Shown here one piece after another: positions 35,201-46,822 of a stretch of DNA of 64,000 bases (within the stretch, counting starts at the first letter, position 1; each line of letters begins with the position of its first letter). Source of the DNA: Hydrangea macrophylla (Eukaryota; Streptophyta; Magnoliopsida; Cornales; Hydrangeaceae); contig CM066983.1 of the NCBI GenBank assembly GCA_033977485.1, forward strand, positions 67,566,010 through 67,630,009, in the 5' to 3' direction. The notes below the pieces were generated by a model, which worked only from the letters and a program-made list of their open reading frames with translations, did not search any database and had not been told where the DNA came from. Made by a program: the position numbers and the translations under genes.

Positions 35201-35939
35201 TATATATACACACACACATACTATATATATACACACAGTCCAGGAGAGAGAGGAAGAGAAAAGAACAGAAGAAGAGGAAGGAGAAGAAGAAGAACAGACA
35301 GAGAGAGAGAGAGAGAAAGAGAGAGAAGACAAGGCAGAGACAGAGAATGAGAGAGAAGAAGATGAGCCATTAAAGCTCGGAGCTCAAAAGCTTTCCAAAC
35401 ACGCCCTTACGGACTTCAGTGAGTTCTAAACTCACTCGGTATCATGGATATGAAGTTTTACAACCCAAACATGCCATAACACTTCTGGACGTTCACTGTC
35501 CAGAACTGTTAGAGAAGAAGGCTCTCGAGCGACTGAACTGGGTTCAATCGATCGAAAGGACTTCGATCGCTTGAAGCTCATTTTTGCCAATCAACTGAAA
35601 TAGTTTTAATCGATCAAACTTTGCAGAACATGGATTGCTCCTTCTATTATTATATAAGAGGTTTGATCGTTCGATTTTTGATTCGAACTTTCATTATATG
35701 ATTGTGGGGATAATCAGGGATAATATGATATCAAAGATAAGTATGATTAAGAAAAATGTATTAACGTTATGACGTTAGTTGCTATATGGTTCATGTATGA
35801 GTTCGATATCCTTTCATTTTAATCAGAGTAGTTAGGCCACATGGGAATTGTCATGTGTCAGCATTAGTACTAACTTAAGAAGGTTTGATAAAGTTCTGGG
35901 AATGGTACATGGGCGGACGCATGGTCATGATATGCTTTC

Positions 35940-36232
35940 ATATGCGGTGGATGGTTTATATCCTTAACGAGCAGTGGGTAGTATCATGCAGTTCTAAGAT
36001 AGTCTGATGATACATGTTATATCCTTAACGAGCGGTGGATGGTTTATATCCTTATCGAGCGATGGATGGGGATTACTAGTAGACATCGATGAGTTGTGGT
36101 AATAGAATGAGATACTATTGTTCAAAGCGTCGTATCCTTGACATACGGTGGATGGTTTATATCCTTAACGAGCGGGGGATGGACTGACGTGGTGTCCATG
36201 ACATGCAGTGGATGGGTTATATCCCTAATTAG
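35940..36232. repeat. Tandem array of GGTGGATGG...TTATATCCTTAACGAGC
   Basis: The phrase TTATATCCTTAACGAGC recurs at least five times with variants (ATCGAGC, CCCTAATTAG), joined by CGGTGGATGG. Units are irregular in length, from about 30 to over 100 bp. Confidence 0.75.
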
Positions 36233-36344
36233 ATAGTTCTTGAAATTCTATTGAATGACTTGACTCAAAACGTTCCTCTCAATTAGGTTTAGGTGGAAGA
36301 CACCCCTCAGGACATACCAACACGGCTTGGTGCATCGAATTCTC

Positions 36345-37205
36345 GCTTAACATTTCAAAAATTTTTCATGCCTCGTCGGCGCTTTTGTGTAGGAAGGTAC
36401 CCGCACAAACAGCATCAACGGTATTACAAAGCGAGGGAATAAGTCCCTCGTAGAAGACCTGTACCAATTGCCCCTTGGGGACTTGATGATGTGGGCAAGA
36501 GCATCATAATTCTGTAAATTGTTCCCAGGTGTCATAAAGCGTTTCCCCATCTTGCATCACAAAGTTTGTTATAGATTTTCTTATCTGATTAGTTCTTGTG
36601 ATTGGGAAAAACTTTTGTAAAAATGCGGTATGTAGTGCTTCCCATGTTTTAATAGTGTTTGGCTCAAGAGATTGGAGCCAATACTTAGCTTTGCCCTTTA
36701 AGGAAAATGGAAAGAGACGCAATTTTAATTCATCATCACTTAGGTTTTGGATTTTTAAAGTAGAGCATATATCTTGGAAATGTCCTAAGTGCTGATAAGG
36801 ATCTTCTTTAACACGGCCATGGAATGAAGGGAGTAGCGTGATGGTAGATGACTTTATCTTAAAGTGAGATGTCGTCACCTCCGGTAATTTGATACTAGCA
36901 TGTGGCATATAGGCCGTATGAATAAAATAATCTTTAAGCGGAGGAGGCGGAGGTATTACAGAATTATTCCCATTGTTTCCGATGTTGGCCATTGGAATAG
37001 GTTTGATGTTATTAATTCGAATTTTTCTTAAACGTTTACAGGTGGTTTGGATTTCTGCCTGAAATAACGACGACGATTTCGAAGTTGAATTGTCGTCTAA
37101 CAACCAAGCTCTAGAAGCTTGAGTTGAAGACCTGACTCTAAGGGTACGTTCAAGTTTAGGATCGAAAGAATGTAGTTCGGGTTTACTCGAACATGTACCA
37201 AACAT
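36345..37205 (-). pseudogene. Ty3-gypsy gag, truncated
   Basis: The 233-codon frame has LLPSFHGRVKEDPYQHLGHF, LRLFPFSLKGKAKYWLQSL and FLQKFFPITRTNQIRKSITN. This is the Retrotrans_gag pattern of Athila/Tat elements. A stop after WEQFTEL (36504) is followed by more gag in another frame (PKGQLVQVFYEGLIPSLCN, AGTFLHKSADEA) to about 36345. The rest of gag and all of pol are missing. A proline run (IPPPPPLKDYF) marks the N-terminal linker. Confidence 0.8.
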
Positions 37206-37669
37206 AAACTAACTAAAAGAAAAAAGACTCTAAGATAACGACTTGACTCAAACAAAAACAAAAGACAATCACGCAAATAAAACAACAAGCACACAACTAC
37301 TATGATGCATGAAAGTTATCCTTTAATGCATTGATTCGCGTCAAAGCCCAGCGCCCCATGTTTCCTAGCTAATGCACGTGCAAATCACCCCTAAACTAAT
37401 GCAAATATTGCGTCTCAACGCCCTGACTTACAGTGGTTTGAAGCGACGTTTAAAGGAAGCGATTCATTTTTTTTTTTTTTGCGTAAGCTCCTTTGGTGTG
37501 CTAAGCTTTTTCACTCCAACACGCTAGAGTTTGAGGACTTGAGAAACTATAAAACAAAAAGAAAAGTTAGTTACTAAAACAAAAACTGAAAATACGAAAA
37601 AAGAAACCTAATCTAATATTTACGAATTAACTAAACTAAGATTCTAAAACTAAAGGTAGTAATTTGCAA
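37206..37669 (-). other. Gypsy leader between primer site and gag
   Basis: Untranslated leader with a T-run near 37469. No other feature seen. Confidence 0.6.
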
Positions 37670-37687
37670 TCCCCGGCAACGGCGCCA
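37670..37687 (-). promoter_or_regulatory. Primer binding site, tRNA-Asp
   Basis: On the minus strand TGGCGCCGTTGCCGGGGA is complementary to the 3' end of plant tRNA-Asp (...CCCGGCAACGGCGCCA). It lies 5 nt inside the LTR, where minus-strand DNA synthesis would start. Confidence 0.85.
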
Positions 37688-37692
37688 AAAAT

Positions 37693-38945
37693 TGATCTTG
37701 TTAGAATCAAGATAAAAAAAAGTATACTTTACTTTTTAAAAGATTTTGCAGTGTGAAAGTAAAGGTCGAACCCACAGAGATTGATTTACTAAAGCACTTT
37801 AATTTTAAAACCTAAATCTAGTTAATTAAGAAAATAGACTTTTGATTTTGATTTTAATTAAACTAAGAACAATGAAAATAAATCTAAACTATGAAAGCAA
37901 ATAAAAGTTGTTTTAAACGATATGTAAAGTGAACCTAGGATTCCAAATCCACCACTAGCTTCATAATAAAGGTATTTATGCATTCAATTAGCTTATTATG
38001 TTGGATGATAATGGGGAATTGTAGCTACAAGTCCAATTCCTCCGACAAGAAACACCAACATAATTCATCTTCGGTTAGTACGGATTCGTCTTTCTTAGGC
38101 ATGAACTATTCGGCTACTTGATATCACAATTCAATTAAGCACCATTACATGTAAATAATCCATATAAGCACAGCAAATATAGATCATTGAGCACATCACA
38201 TTCAAAATAGATCTAAGACAAGAATAAACTTTGAAAGCAATGATTTAATCAATAGAAGTACGATTTTATTATTTAAAATCCTCTAAACATGTAATCATTA
38301 TCCATACATAATAAAACTAAAAGAAAAACATAAATAACACCCTATTACTTGGCTAGGGTTTCATTGAGACCCTAGATCTTGGTTTAGTTGGCCATGGAAG
38401 CGATGAACGACAAGTTGTTGTGGAGGAGGCCATGGAAATCCTTGGTCTTCTTCTTCTTCTCCTTGCTTTTCCCTCTTCAATGGCTGTGTAAAATGTTGTA
38501 TTTTGATGTGTATTTATGGTGTGTAATGATGTGTAACCTAAAAATTGAATAAGAAAAGAGTTTATATAGATTTGGAGCAAGTTTGGAAGTTTTCCTAACC
38601 CGAATTGTACTAAAACTACTATATTTTACAGTCTAGACGTAATTACGCAGTTTCGTTCGCACAGGGCTCTTCAGTATAGTGAAATACGCAACTTCACTTT
38701 TTACACAGGTCGCGCGAGAGGGCCACGCGAGCGCGATAATAGGAGGTCGCGCCCGCGGGTCGAGACCCGCGCGCGCTGGTCGCGCGAGTGATTTCTGGAC
38801 TTCCGCGCGCGCATTGGGCCTTTTTCAGCTTCTTTTCTTCTGATTTTTCACCCATTTAGCCTGGAATCCTTGATTTCTCCCAAATACTGATAGAAAATAG
38901 AAAACGAAGTAAAAATACACTAAAATAGGATAAAAAGAGCTAACA
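37693..38945 (-). repeat. 5' LTR of the gypsy element
   Basis: In + orientation it runs from TGATCTTGTT to GAGCTAACA, giving TG...CA ends on the minus strand too. It contains a TATA box, a transcript-leader-like region and a CpG-rich patch of CGCGCG-type words at 38710-38815. The partner LTR is not in the window. Confidence 0.7.
38561..38568 (-). promoter_or_regulatory. LTR TATA box
   Basis: TATATAAA on the minus strand within the LTR, about 870 bp upstream of its gag-proximal end. It is a plausible core promoter of the element. Confidence 0.5.
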
Positions 38946-39528
38946 AATGTGAATTAAGGCGTGTAATTAGGATTTGTTCACTCCCGATCACTAAGTGTTC
39001 TTGATCTCTGGGATCCCTTCTTCTTGTTTCTTCGTTCCTTTAAATAGGCAATAGCAGTGACAACCGCTACCCCTGCGCTGCGAAATTGCCCATTATCTCC
39101 ATGATCTCGGAATAATGGGTTTCACCCATACCCATGCATGTTACTGCTTTGTATCACACGTGTCATTCATTTCACTCAACATAACCGCCAATAACTGTCC
39201 TGCCACTGACGTGGCTTGAGTCCTTGATAATGGCACTGTTATGTTGCATCAGCCTACTTTCCCATCAACCTGCCTTCATACGCACTTCAAACATTGCTCT
39301 TTCTCAGATTTGGTGGGCTCCACTTTTAATATTATTTTGTGGTACAAACACCTAGATATCCTTATTATAGGCGTAACGCATGGGTGGGGGACATTATTGG
39401 AATTACAAATATTTTTTTGGCGGGAGTTCTTCCCGTTCAGTGCATTTATTTACCATTCTGTTAATTTTCACAGAATTTGTAACGTTTACACTTTACACGA
39501 AAAAGGTCAGGGGTATTAGTGTAACGTA
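38946..39528. other. Spacer between gypsy LTR and foldback element
   Basis: Mixed-composition DNA with no gene or repeat recognised. Confidence 0.5.
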
Positions 39529-42457
39529 GGCCTGGCAATTGGTTGGATATGGGTAAATATGGGTTGGGCCAAAATAGGTTGGGTTAAAATGGTTTCAAAA
39601 CTATTTATGACCCATGAAAATATAGGTCAAATATGGGTTGACCTGGGTTGACTTGCCAACCCGACCAAAAATTTTTTTTTTTACTATTTTTTTCTTTCAA
39701 AAAAAAATTCAATTAAAAAAAATTTGGAAAAAAATAAATTTTAATTTTTTATAAAAAAAAAAAAAAAAATTGAATGACCATTTTGCCCTTCAAACTTCAA
39801 AATGCTATAATTTGTTAAGACTAAACTAGAATGGAACGTCGTCAAAGCCTATGAACTTATTATAATATTAAGACCATTTTGGGAGCTAAAAAGCATATAT
39901 ATGGTAAAATGACCAAATTGCCCTTGGAGCTTACATATAAGAAGTTAATATTGTCAAAATCATCAATTAATATGGAGTGACCTACCGAAGGTTTTTCGAC
40001 ATTCTGGATCCAGTGACAGAGTTCATTTGGTTTGAATCTATTTGTAAAATGACTATTTTGCCCTTTAAACTTCAAAATGCCATAACTTGTTAAGAATAAA
40101 CTAGAATTGAATGTCGTCAAAGCCTATAAAATCATCCTAATTTTAAGGCCATTTGGGGAGCTAAAATTCATATATGGTAAAATGACCAAATTGCCCTTGG
40201 AGCTTACATATAAGAAGTTAACATTGCCTAAATCATCAATTAATACGGAGTGACCTACCCCTAGGTTTTTCAACGTTCTGGATCCAATGGTATGGTCCAT
40301 TTGACCTGAATATATTTGTAAAATGACTATTTTGTCCTTCAAATTTCAAAATGTCATAACTTGTTAAGACTAAACTAGAATTGAACACCGTCAGAGCCTG
40401 TGGGTCATATTTAGGATAAAGAACATTTGGGACCTAAAAGTACAAGGATGATAAAATGACCAAATTGCCTTGGGGTTTACATATACGAAGTTAATATTGT
40501 TAAAGTCTTCAAATAATACAGAGTTGTCTACTTCGAGATTTTTCGATGTTCTGGATCCAATGGCATGGTCCATTTAACTTGAATATATTTGTAAAATGAC
40601 TATTTTGCCCTTAAAACTTTAAAATGCCATAACTTGTTAAAATAAAATCAGAATTTAACGTTGTCAAAGCATGTGAACTCATATTATTATGAAAAACATT
40701 TTGGAACCTAAAAGGTATATAGATTGTAAAATAACCAAATTGCCCTTGGGGCTTACATATAAGAAGTTAACATTGTTAAAGTCTTTAAATAATACATAGT
40801 GAACTAGCCCAAGATTTTCGACATTCTGAATCTACTGCCGAACTATATTTGCATGACCATATTTTTAAATGACTATTTTGACCTTATATATTTAAAAACC
40901 CATAGCTTGTTAAGATTTAACCAGAATTTATCATTTTACAATCTATGTACTTTTTAGGCACTTTGATTTAATCTTAACAAGTTATGGCATTTTGAATTTT
41001 TAAGAGTAAAATAATCATTTTTCCCTTATGTATTCAAGTCAAATAGACCCCTGCATTGGATTTAGAATGTCGAATAATCTTAGTGTAAGTCACCCCATAT
41101 TTTTTTAATACTTTAACAATGTTAACTTATTACAAGTAAGCTCCAAGTGCAATTTGGTCATTTTACCATATATACATACTTGTATGTCCTCAAATGTTCT
41201 TCATCTTAATATGAGCTCACATGCTCTGACGACGTTCAATTATAGTTTAGTTTAATGCGTTATGGAATTTTGAAGTTTGAAGGGAAAAATAGTCATTTTA
41301 CAAATAGATTTAGATCAAATGGACCCTGTCATTGGATCCAGAACGTCGAAAAACCTTGGGATAGGTCACTCCGTATTATTAGATGACTTTAGCAATGTTA
41401 ACATCTTATATGTAAGCCCCATGGACAATTTGGTCATTTTACGATCTAATACTTTTTAGGTTCCAAAATGTTCTTCATAATAATATGAGTTCACAAGCTT
41501 TGACGACGTTAAATTCTGATTTTCTTTTAATAAGTTGTAGCATTTTAAAGATTTAAGGGAAAAATAGTCATTTTACAAATATATTCAGGTCAAATGGACC
41601 ACACCATTGGATTCAGAACGTCGAAAAATCTCGGAGTAAGCCACTTTGTATTATTTGAAGACTTTAACAATGTTAACTTCGTATATTTAAAACCCCAATG
41701 GCAATTTGGTCATTTTATCATGTATGTATTTTTTAGGTCCCAAATGTTCTTTATCCTAAATATGACTTCACTGGCTCTGACGGCGTTCAATTCTAGTTTA
41801 GTCTTAACAAGTTATGACATTTTGAAATTTCAAGGGCAAAATAGTCATTTTACAAATATTTTCAGGCCAAATGGACTCTACCATTAGATCCAGAACATCG
41901 AAAAAGCTAGGGGTTGATCACTTCGTATTAATTGATGATTTTAACAATGTTAACTTCTTATATGTAAGCTCCAAGCGCAATTTGGTTATTTTACGACCTA
42001 TATATTTTTTAGATTCCAAAATGGTTTTCATAATAATATGAGCTTATAGATTTTGACAACGTTAAATTTTGATTTTTTTTAACAAATTATGGCATTTTGA
42101 AGTTTCAAGGGCAAAGTAGTCATTTTACTAAGTAGTTATAAAATTTTTGACACAAAAATGTAGTATACCAAACGCATTTTTTTTGTGTTTTTTTTTTTCC
42201 TCTCTTTAAAAAAACAAAACAAAGTTACCAAAGACATTTTTTATTTTCTTTCTTTAAAATGAACACAAAAAATTCTAATACAAAAACAAAAAAATAAAAT
42301 GATTATCAAATGGTTAACCATTTTCAACCTTTTTTCTAACTATACATTTTATTTGTTCAACCCAATTTCAATCCACAATGACTTTTGTCAAATCCAAAGT
42401 GATTATTTTCAAGTTGACTTGGATGGGTTGGGACATCCAAAATTATTTTGCCAGGCC
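39529..42457. mobile_element. 2.9-kb foldback element with tandemly repeated arms
   Basis: The ends are inverted copies of GGCCTGGCAA. The related sequence TAACGT lies just outside the left end, and TAACGTT follows the right end. The left half holds four copies of a ~274-bp unit (marked by AATGACCAAATTGCCCTTGG at about 39908, 40183, 40456 and 40731). The right half holds four inverted copies (near 41150, 41423, 41697 and 41975). The symmetry centre is near 40945. Short open frames in the arms are copies of one another and not genes. Confidence 0.85.
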
Positions 42458-42559
42458 TAACGTTTTGAAGTTGAAGTGGCCACAGAAAACGCACTTAAGT
42501 AAAAGGGTAAATCTAATTTAAACCCCCCAAAAAAACACAAAAAAAAAAAGTGTGAACCC
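42458..42559. other. Upstream spacer of the ClpB-like gene
   Basis: A-rich DNA between the foldback element and the duplicated promoter. Confidence 0.5.
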
Positions 42560-42681
42560 TTATATAAACACTCGCGCAATGGCAATTTCATACTCTATTT
42601 TCTGAGACCGACCAAGGAGCACCCCCAGCGTTATATAAATACTCTCGCAATGGCAATCTCGTACTCTATTTTCTGAGACCG
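42560..42681 (+). promoter_or_regulatory. Duplicated core promoter of the ClpB-like gene
   Basis: Two TATA boxes, TATATAAAC at 42561 and TATATAAAT at 42632, each head a ~50-bp direct repeat (ACTCTCGCAATGGCAAT and CTCTATTTTCTGAGACCG in both). The second box is about 150 bp before the ATG at 42782, leaving a 5' leader of roughly 115 nt with a CT-rich stretch. I see no clear heat-shock element (clustered GAAnnTTC) in this short region. Confidence 0.55.
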
Positions 42682-42781
42682 TCGACCAAGCAGGGGTATT
42701 TGCGGAGACCCCTCTCTCGCTCTAGTTATCTGATCATCAAAACTCGAGTTCGTTGGAGAAATCAATCGATTTAGTTAGATC

Positions 42782-45700
42782 ATGGAGACGTCTGTGGAAT
42801 GGCGGTGTTGGCCGACCGAACTGCCGCAGGTACTTCCCTTATTACTGGAGTATAACAAACCTCCATCTGTTTTCTGTTTGATTGAGGGAGGTGGTTTTGA
42901 TAGTTATAATCTTTCCTCATCGTGGTTACAATTTTTTCCTCATGGTGGTTACAAAACCGTCATTGTTGTTGTAAGTTATAATCTTTCCTCGTCTAAGTTA
43001 CAATATTTCATCATCAAGTTACTCATCGTTATTACAATCTTTCCTTGTTATCATTGGTTATATTCCTTTGTCATCAAAGTTTCAATCTTTCTTCGTCAAG
43101 TTACAATCTTTTCTCATCAAAGTTACAATCTTTCTTCGTCAAGTTACAATCTTTCCTCAAGTTACTCATCGTGGTTACTATCTTTCCTTATAATGGTTAC
43201 GAAACTGCTATTATTGTCATAGGTTTCAATATTTTGTCATCAAAGTTACAATCTTTGTTCGTCAAGTTGCAATCATTCCTCGTCAAGTTACTCATCGTGG
43301 TTACTATTTAAACCGCCATTGTTGTCATAGGTTACAATCTTTTGTCATCAAAGTTGCAATCTTTGCTCATCAAATTACTGCTCGTGGTTACAATCTTTTC
43401 TCATAGTGATTACAAAACCGCCATTGTTGTCAAATGTTACAATCTTTTGTCATCAAAGTACAATCTTTCCTCATCAAGTTACTCATTACAATATGTCATC
43501 AAAGTTACAATCATTTTTCATCAAGTTACAACCTTTCTATCTATCTATCGACGAAGACAACAAACCCCCGTCTGTTTTATGTTTGATTGAGGGAAAATTT
43601 TGTGGACCGCAGGAGAGAAAGAGAGCGATGAGGGGGCAAAACTATGGCGGTTTTGGAGGTGGTTTTGATAGTTACAATTTTTTCTCGTCGTGGTTACAAT
43701 ATTTTCCTCATGGGTTACAAAACCGTCATTGTTGTCGTAGGTTATAATCTTTCCTCGTCAAGTTACGATTTTTTCATCAAGTTACTCATCGTGATTACAA
43801 TCTTTCCTTGTTATCATTGGTTGTAATCTTTTGTCGTCAAAGTTACAATCTTTCTTCGTCGAGTTACGATCTCTCCTCATCAAGTTACTCATCGTGGTTA
43901 CTGTCTTTCCTCATAATGGTTACAAAACTGCTATTATTGTCATAGGTTTCAATCTTTTGTCATCAAAGCTACAATCTTTTTTCGTCAAGTTACAATTCCT
44001 CATCAAGTTACTCATCGTGGTTACTATCTTAAACCACCATTGTTGTCATAGGTTACTATCTTTTGTCATCAAAGTTACAATCTTTGCTCATCAAATTACT
44101 CATATTGGTTACAATCTTTCCTCATGGTGATTACAAAACCGCCATTGTTGTGAAATGTTACAATCTTTCCTCATCAAGTTACTCATTACAATCTTTTGTC
44201 ATCAAAGTTACAATCTTTCATCGTCAAGTTACAATCATTCCTCGTCAAATTACAAATCTTTTCTCATCAAAGTTACTCCTGCCATTGTTGCCATAGGTTA
44301 CAATCTTTTGTCATCAAAGTTACAATTTTTCCTCGTGAAGTTACAATATTTTCTCATCAAATTACTCATCGTGGTTACAATCTTTCCTGTGGTTACAAAA
44401 CCACCATTGTTGTCATAGGTTACAATCTTTTGTCATCAAAGTTACAATCTTTCATTGCCAAGTTACAATCTTTTCTCATCAAGTTACTCATCGTGGTTGC
44501 AATCTTTTCTTATGGTGGTTGCAAAATTGCCATTGTTGTCATATGTTGCAATCTTATGTCATCAAAGTAACAATCTTTCCTCGTCAAGTTACAATCTTTC
44601 CTCGTGAAGTTACAATTCCCCTCACCAATTTCCCTCATCTGTCTCTTTCTCTATCTTGCGTGCATGATGCGGTCAAACCACCATGTGCGCATAGTAGAAA
44701 AGCCCTTGATTGAGGCAACTATTTCATAGGTTTTTTTTTATGTTCTGTTTATGTTTATACGTGTGTGATGTGTGCGCGTGAGTATTGATTACTCTTTTTT
44801 GTTTTTTATTATTATTATTGTTAGGGTAATGCTATTGTAAGAAGCTTCTCATATGAGAAAGCACCTTATAGCCCTTGGATGAGAAAGCAGATAAGAAAGC
44901 AGCCACTGGATTCCTGAGATCTCGAGATGTATTTATGGCTACTTTCTCTTCCAAGGGCTATAAGGTGTTTTCTGATCTCAGGAATCCAGTGGCTGCTTTG
45001 TCATCCAAGGGCTATAAGGTGCTTTCTCATATGAGAAGCTTCTTATAATAGCATTACCCGTATTGTTATTATTATTAGAGTTAATATCACCTAACACCGG
45101 TGAGGTTTGATTCGTGAACATTTAACCCCCTCATGCAGTGTTGTGAAAACCGGATCGGATTGGCTGGTCGAACCGGTTAACCCGTCACTCGGACCACAAA
45201 ACGGTCCAAAATGAACCACAAAACCGTTATTGACACAAAACCGGCCTACTTTTGGATAACTGTTTGAACCGGACTGTTGAACCGGATTTGCAAAGAACCA
45301 TTCACGGTTCTTCTAAACCGACCGGTTCATACACTTCATCTTCTTCCTTCAGATTTACTGTTAGCATCAAACTCAGATCTGAATCAGTCGTGAGCCACTT
45401 CGAGATCTGACTTGGGTCTTTCATGTCTGATCTCCCGCCTTCAACTTCCTTTAAACCAGTCACGATTCCTTTCAGATCTGATCATGCTTCTCGTCCCTCT
45501 CCACCGCTCACCGGACGTCGTCTCCACCATGGCTCACTGGGGTTGCATCACCTTGGCTTTGTGTCTTCTCAAAACCCGGCCACTGCCGTTATGAGTTTCT
45601 ATGACCTGATCTTTTTCCTTTTCCTCTGTAGGTGTAAACTGAAGATTAGGTTTTTACTTCTTACTTTTTATCTTGTGGGTCCCCTTGAACTCTTATCTCC

Positions 45701-46770
45701 TGTGGGCACAATTCATTTCTTATGGACAGTTGTCACCTTTAGATCGAAATTTTTGATATTTTCTTTAGTGTTGATATTAGGTGCATTCAATTTTAGTAAT
45801 TTCATTTCCTAATTTTTTTTCGATGCAATTTCATTTCCTAATTGGATACTATATTTTATATTGTTTAATTTTGTATTTTTTTTTAAAAATATATATGAAT
45901 AATATTAAAATGTATATATATATATATATTATGTAATTATGATGTCACGGTTTGATTCCTGTTCACCGAATGGTTGAACCACTAACCCGTGACTCGATCA
46001 TTTTTCCGGTTTGATGAACGGTCCGGTTGCTAAAGCATTGCCCTCATGTTTGAAGAACAACACTTCCCCCCTGATCTTTTATTGGTCATAACAAATCCCC
46101 CCTTCTGTTTATTGAATAATATGAACAGTTGACGACTGAAGGATTCTTCTGTAACTAAGCCAACAATAATTTTTAATGTCTTTGCTAAAATGAAAATGTT
46201 AATGTTCTGCCCTGAAAATATCTATATAAAACTTGGCGTTAATCATCTGTTTATGAAATGGGTCAACTCTGATAGGACATGAGTCCCAAGGCAAAGGAGG
46301 ATTTTCTGTTGAAGTTAGTAGAAATCCGAACGAAGCTTGAATTGGATGAGAGGGAGAAGTTAGAGGTTGCTCTTGGTGTTCTCATTGACATTCCTACTTT
46401 CAATGTCGCTTTTCGTTTCGTCGAGGGATGGTTTTCTGGTCAGTTTTTCTTGTTTTTATACTAGTAATCCTCTTTGCTGTTATCATTACCCTCCCTGACT
46501 AACAATTCTGATCAAATAGTAAACGTTCTTGTTTAGCTCTCCTGATCAGTGATGAAGGAAATTATGACAGCTCAAAAGTGGTGTTGTTACGTGAGAAGTT
46601 AGTCGAACTATTGGAGAAATGCTGTATGAGAGCTAGACAGGATTTTGACAAAAACGTGGAAGAGAATCATTTGGACAAGCTTGAATATTCGTTGTATCGC
46701 TCACTTGTTGAACTAAAGGAGATTAAGAAAGAGAAGGATCCTCTTAGACGTAATTGGATCACTCATGTTA

Positions 46771-46822
<52 letters not shown>

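Larger units (their letters stand above)
34741..36245 (+). repeat. LTR-like non-coding DNA
   Basis: It starts TGTAATACCC, a common start of plant Ty3-gypsy LTRs, directly after a purine-rich tract. It contains reiterated near-palindromes of the type CAATCGATTG/AAGCGATCG (34815-35010 and 35520-35620) around GA/GT microsatellites. A tandem-repeat block forms its 3' part. Its right end is not defined. It may be a solo or truncated LTR. Confidence 0.4.
36300..38945 (-). mobile_element. Ty3-gypsy retrotransposon, 5' part only
   Basis: Read right to left it shows an LTR, a primer site complementary to tRNA-Asp, a leader and gag. The element breaks off within gag near 36300 and no pol or second LTR is present. 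The gag type and the Asp primer fit the Athila/Tat side of non-chromodomain gypsy elements. Confidence 0.75.

Noticed and set aside
34988..35429. Long frames rich in HTHTHT, SLSLSL or EREREK
   Set aside because: They are translations of GA/GT microsatellites.
40124..41887. Several related frames of 60-97 codons (MDHTIGSRTSKNLGV type) on both strands
   Set aside because: They are translations of the repeat unit of the foldback element, and occur in both orientations because the arms are inverted.
43045..44713. Many overlapping frames of 60-124 codons with SSKLQSF repeats
   Set aside because: They are translations of the intron-1 minisatellite in several frames at once.
45423..45812. 129-codon frame inside the hAT element
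   Set aside because: It does not resemble a hAT transposase or any other family I recognise, and the element has the size of a non-autonomous copy.
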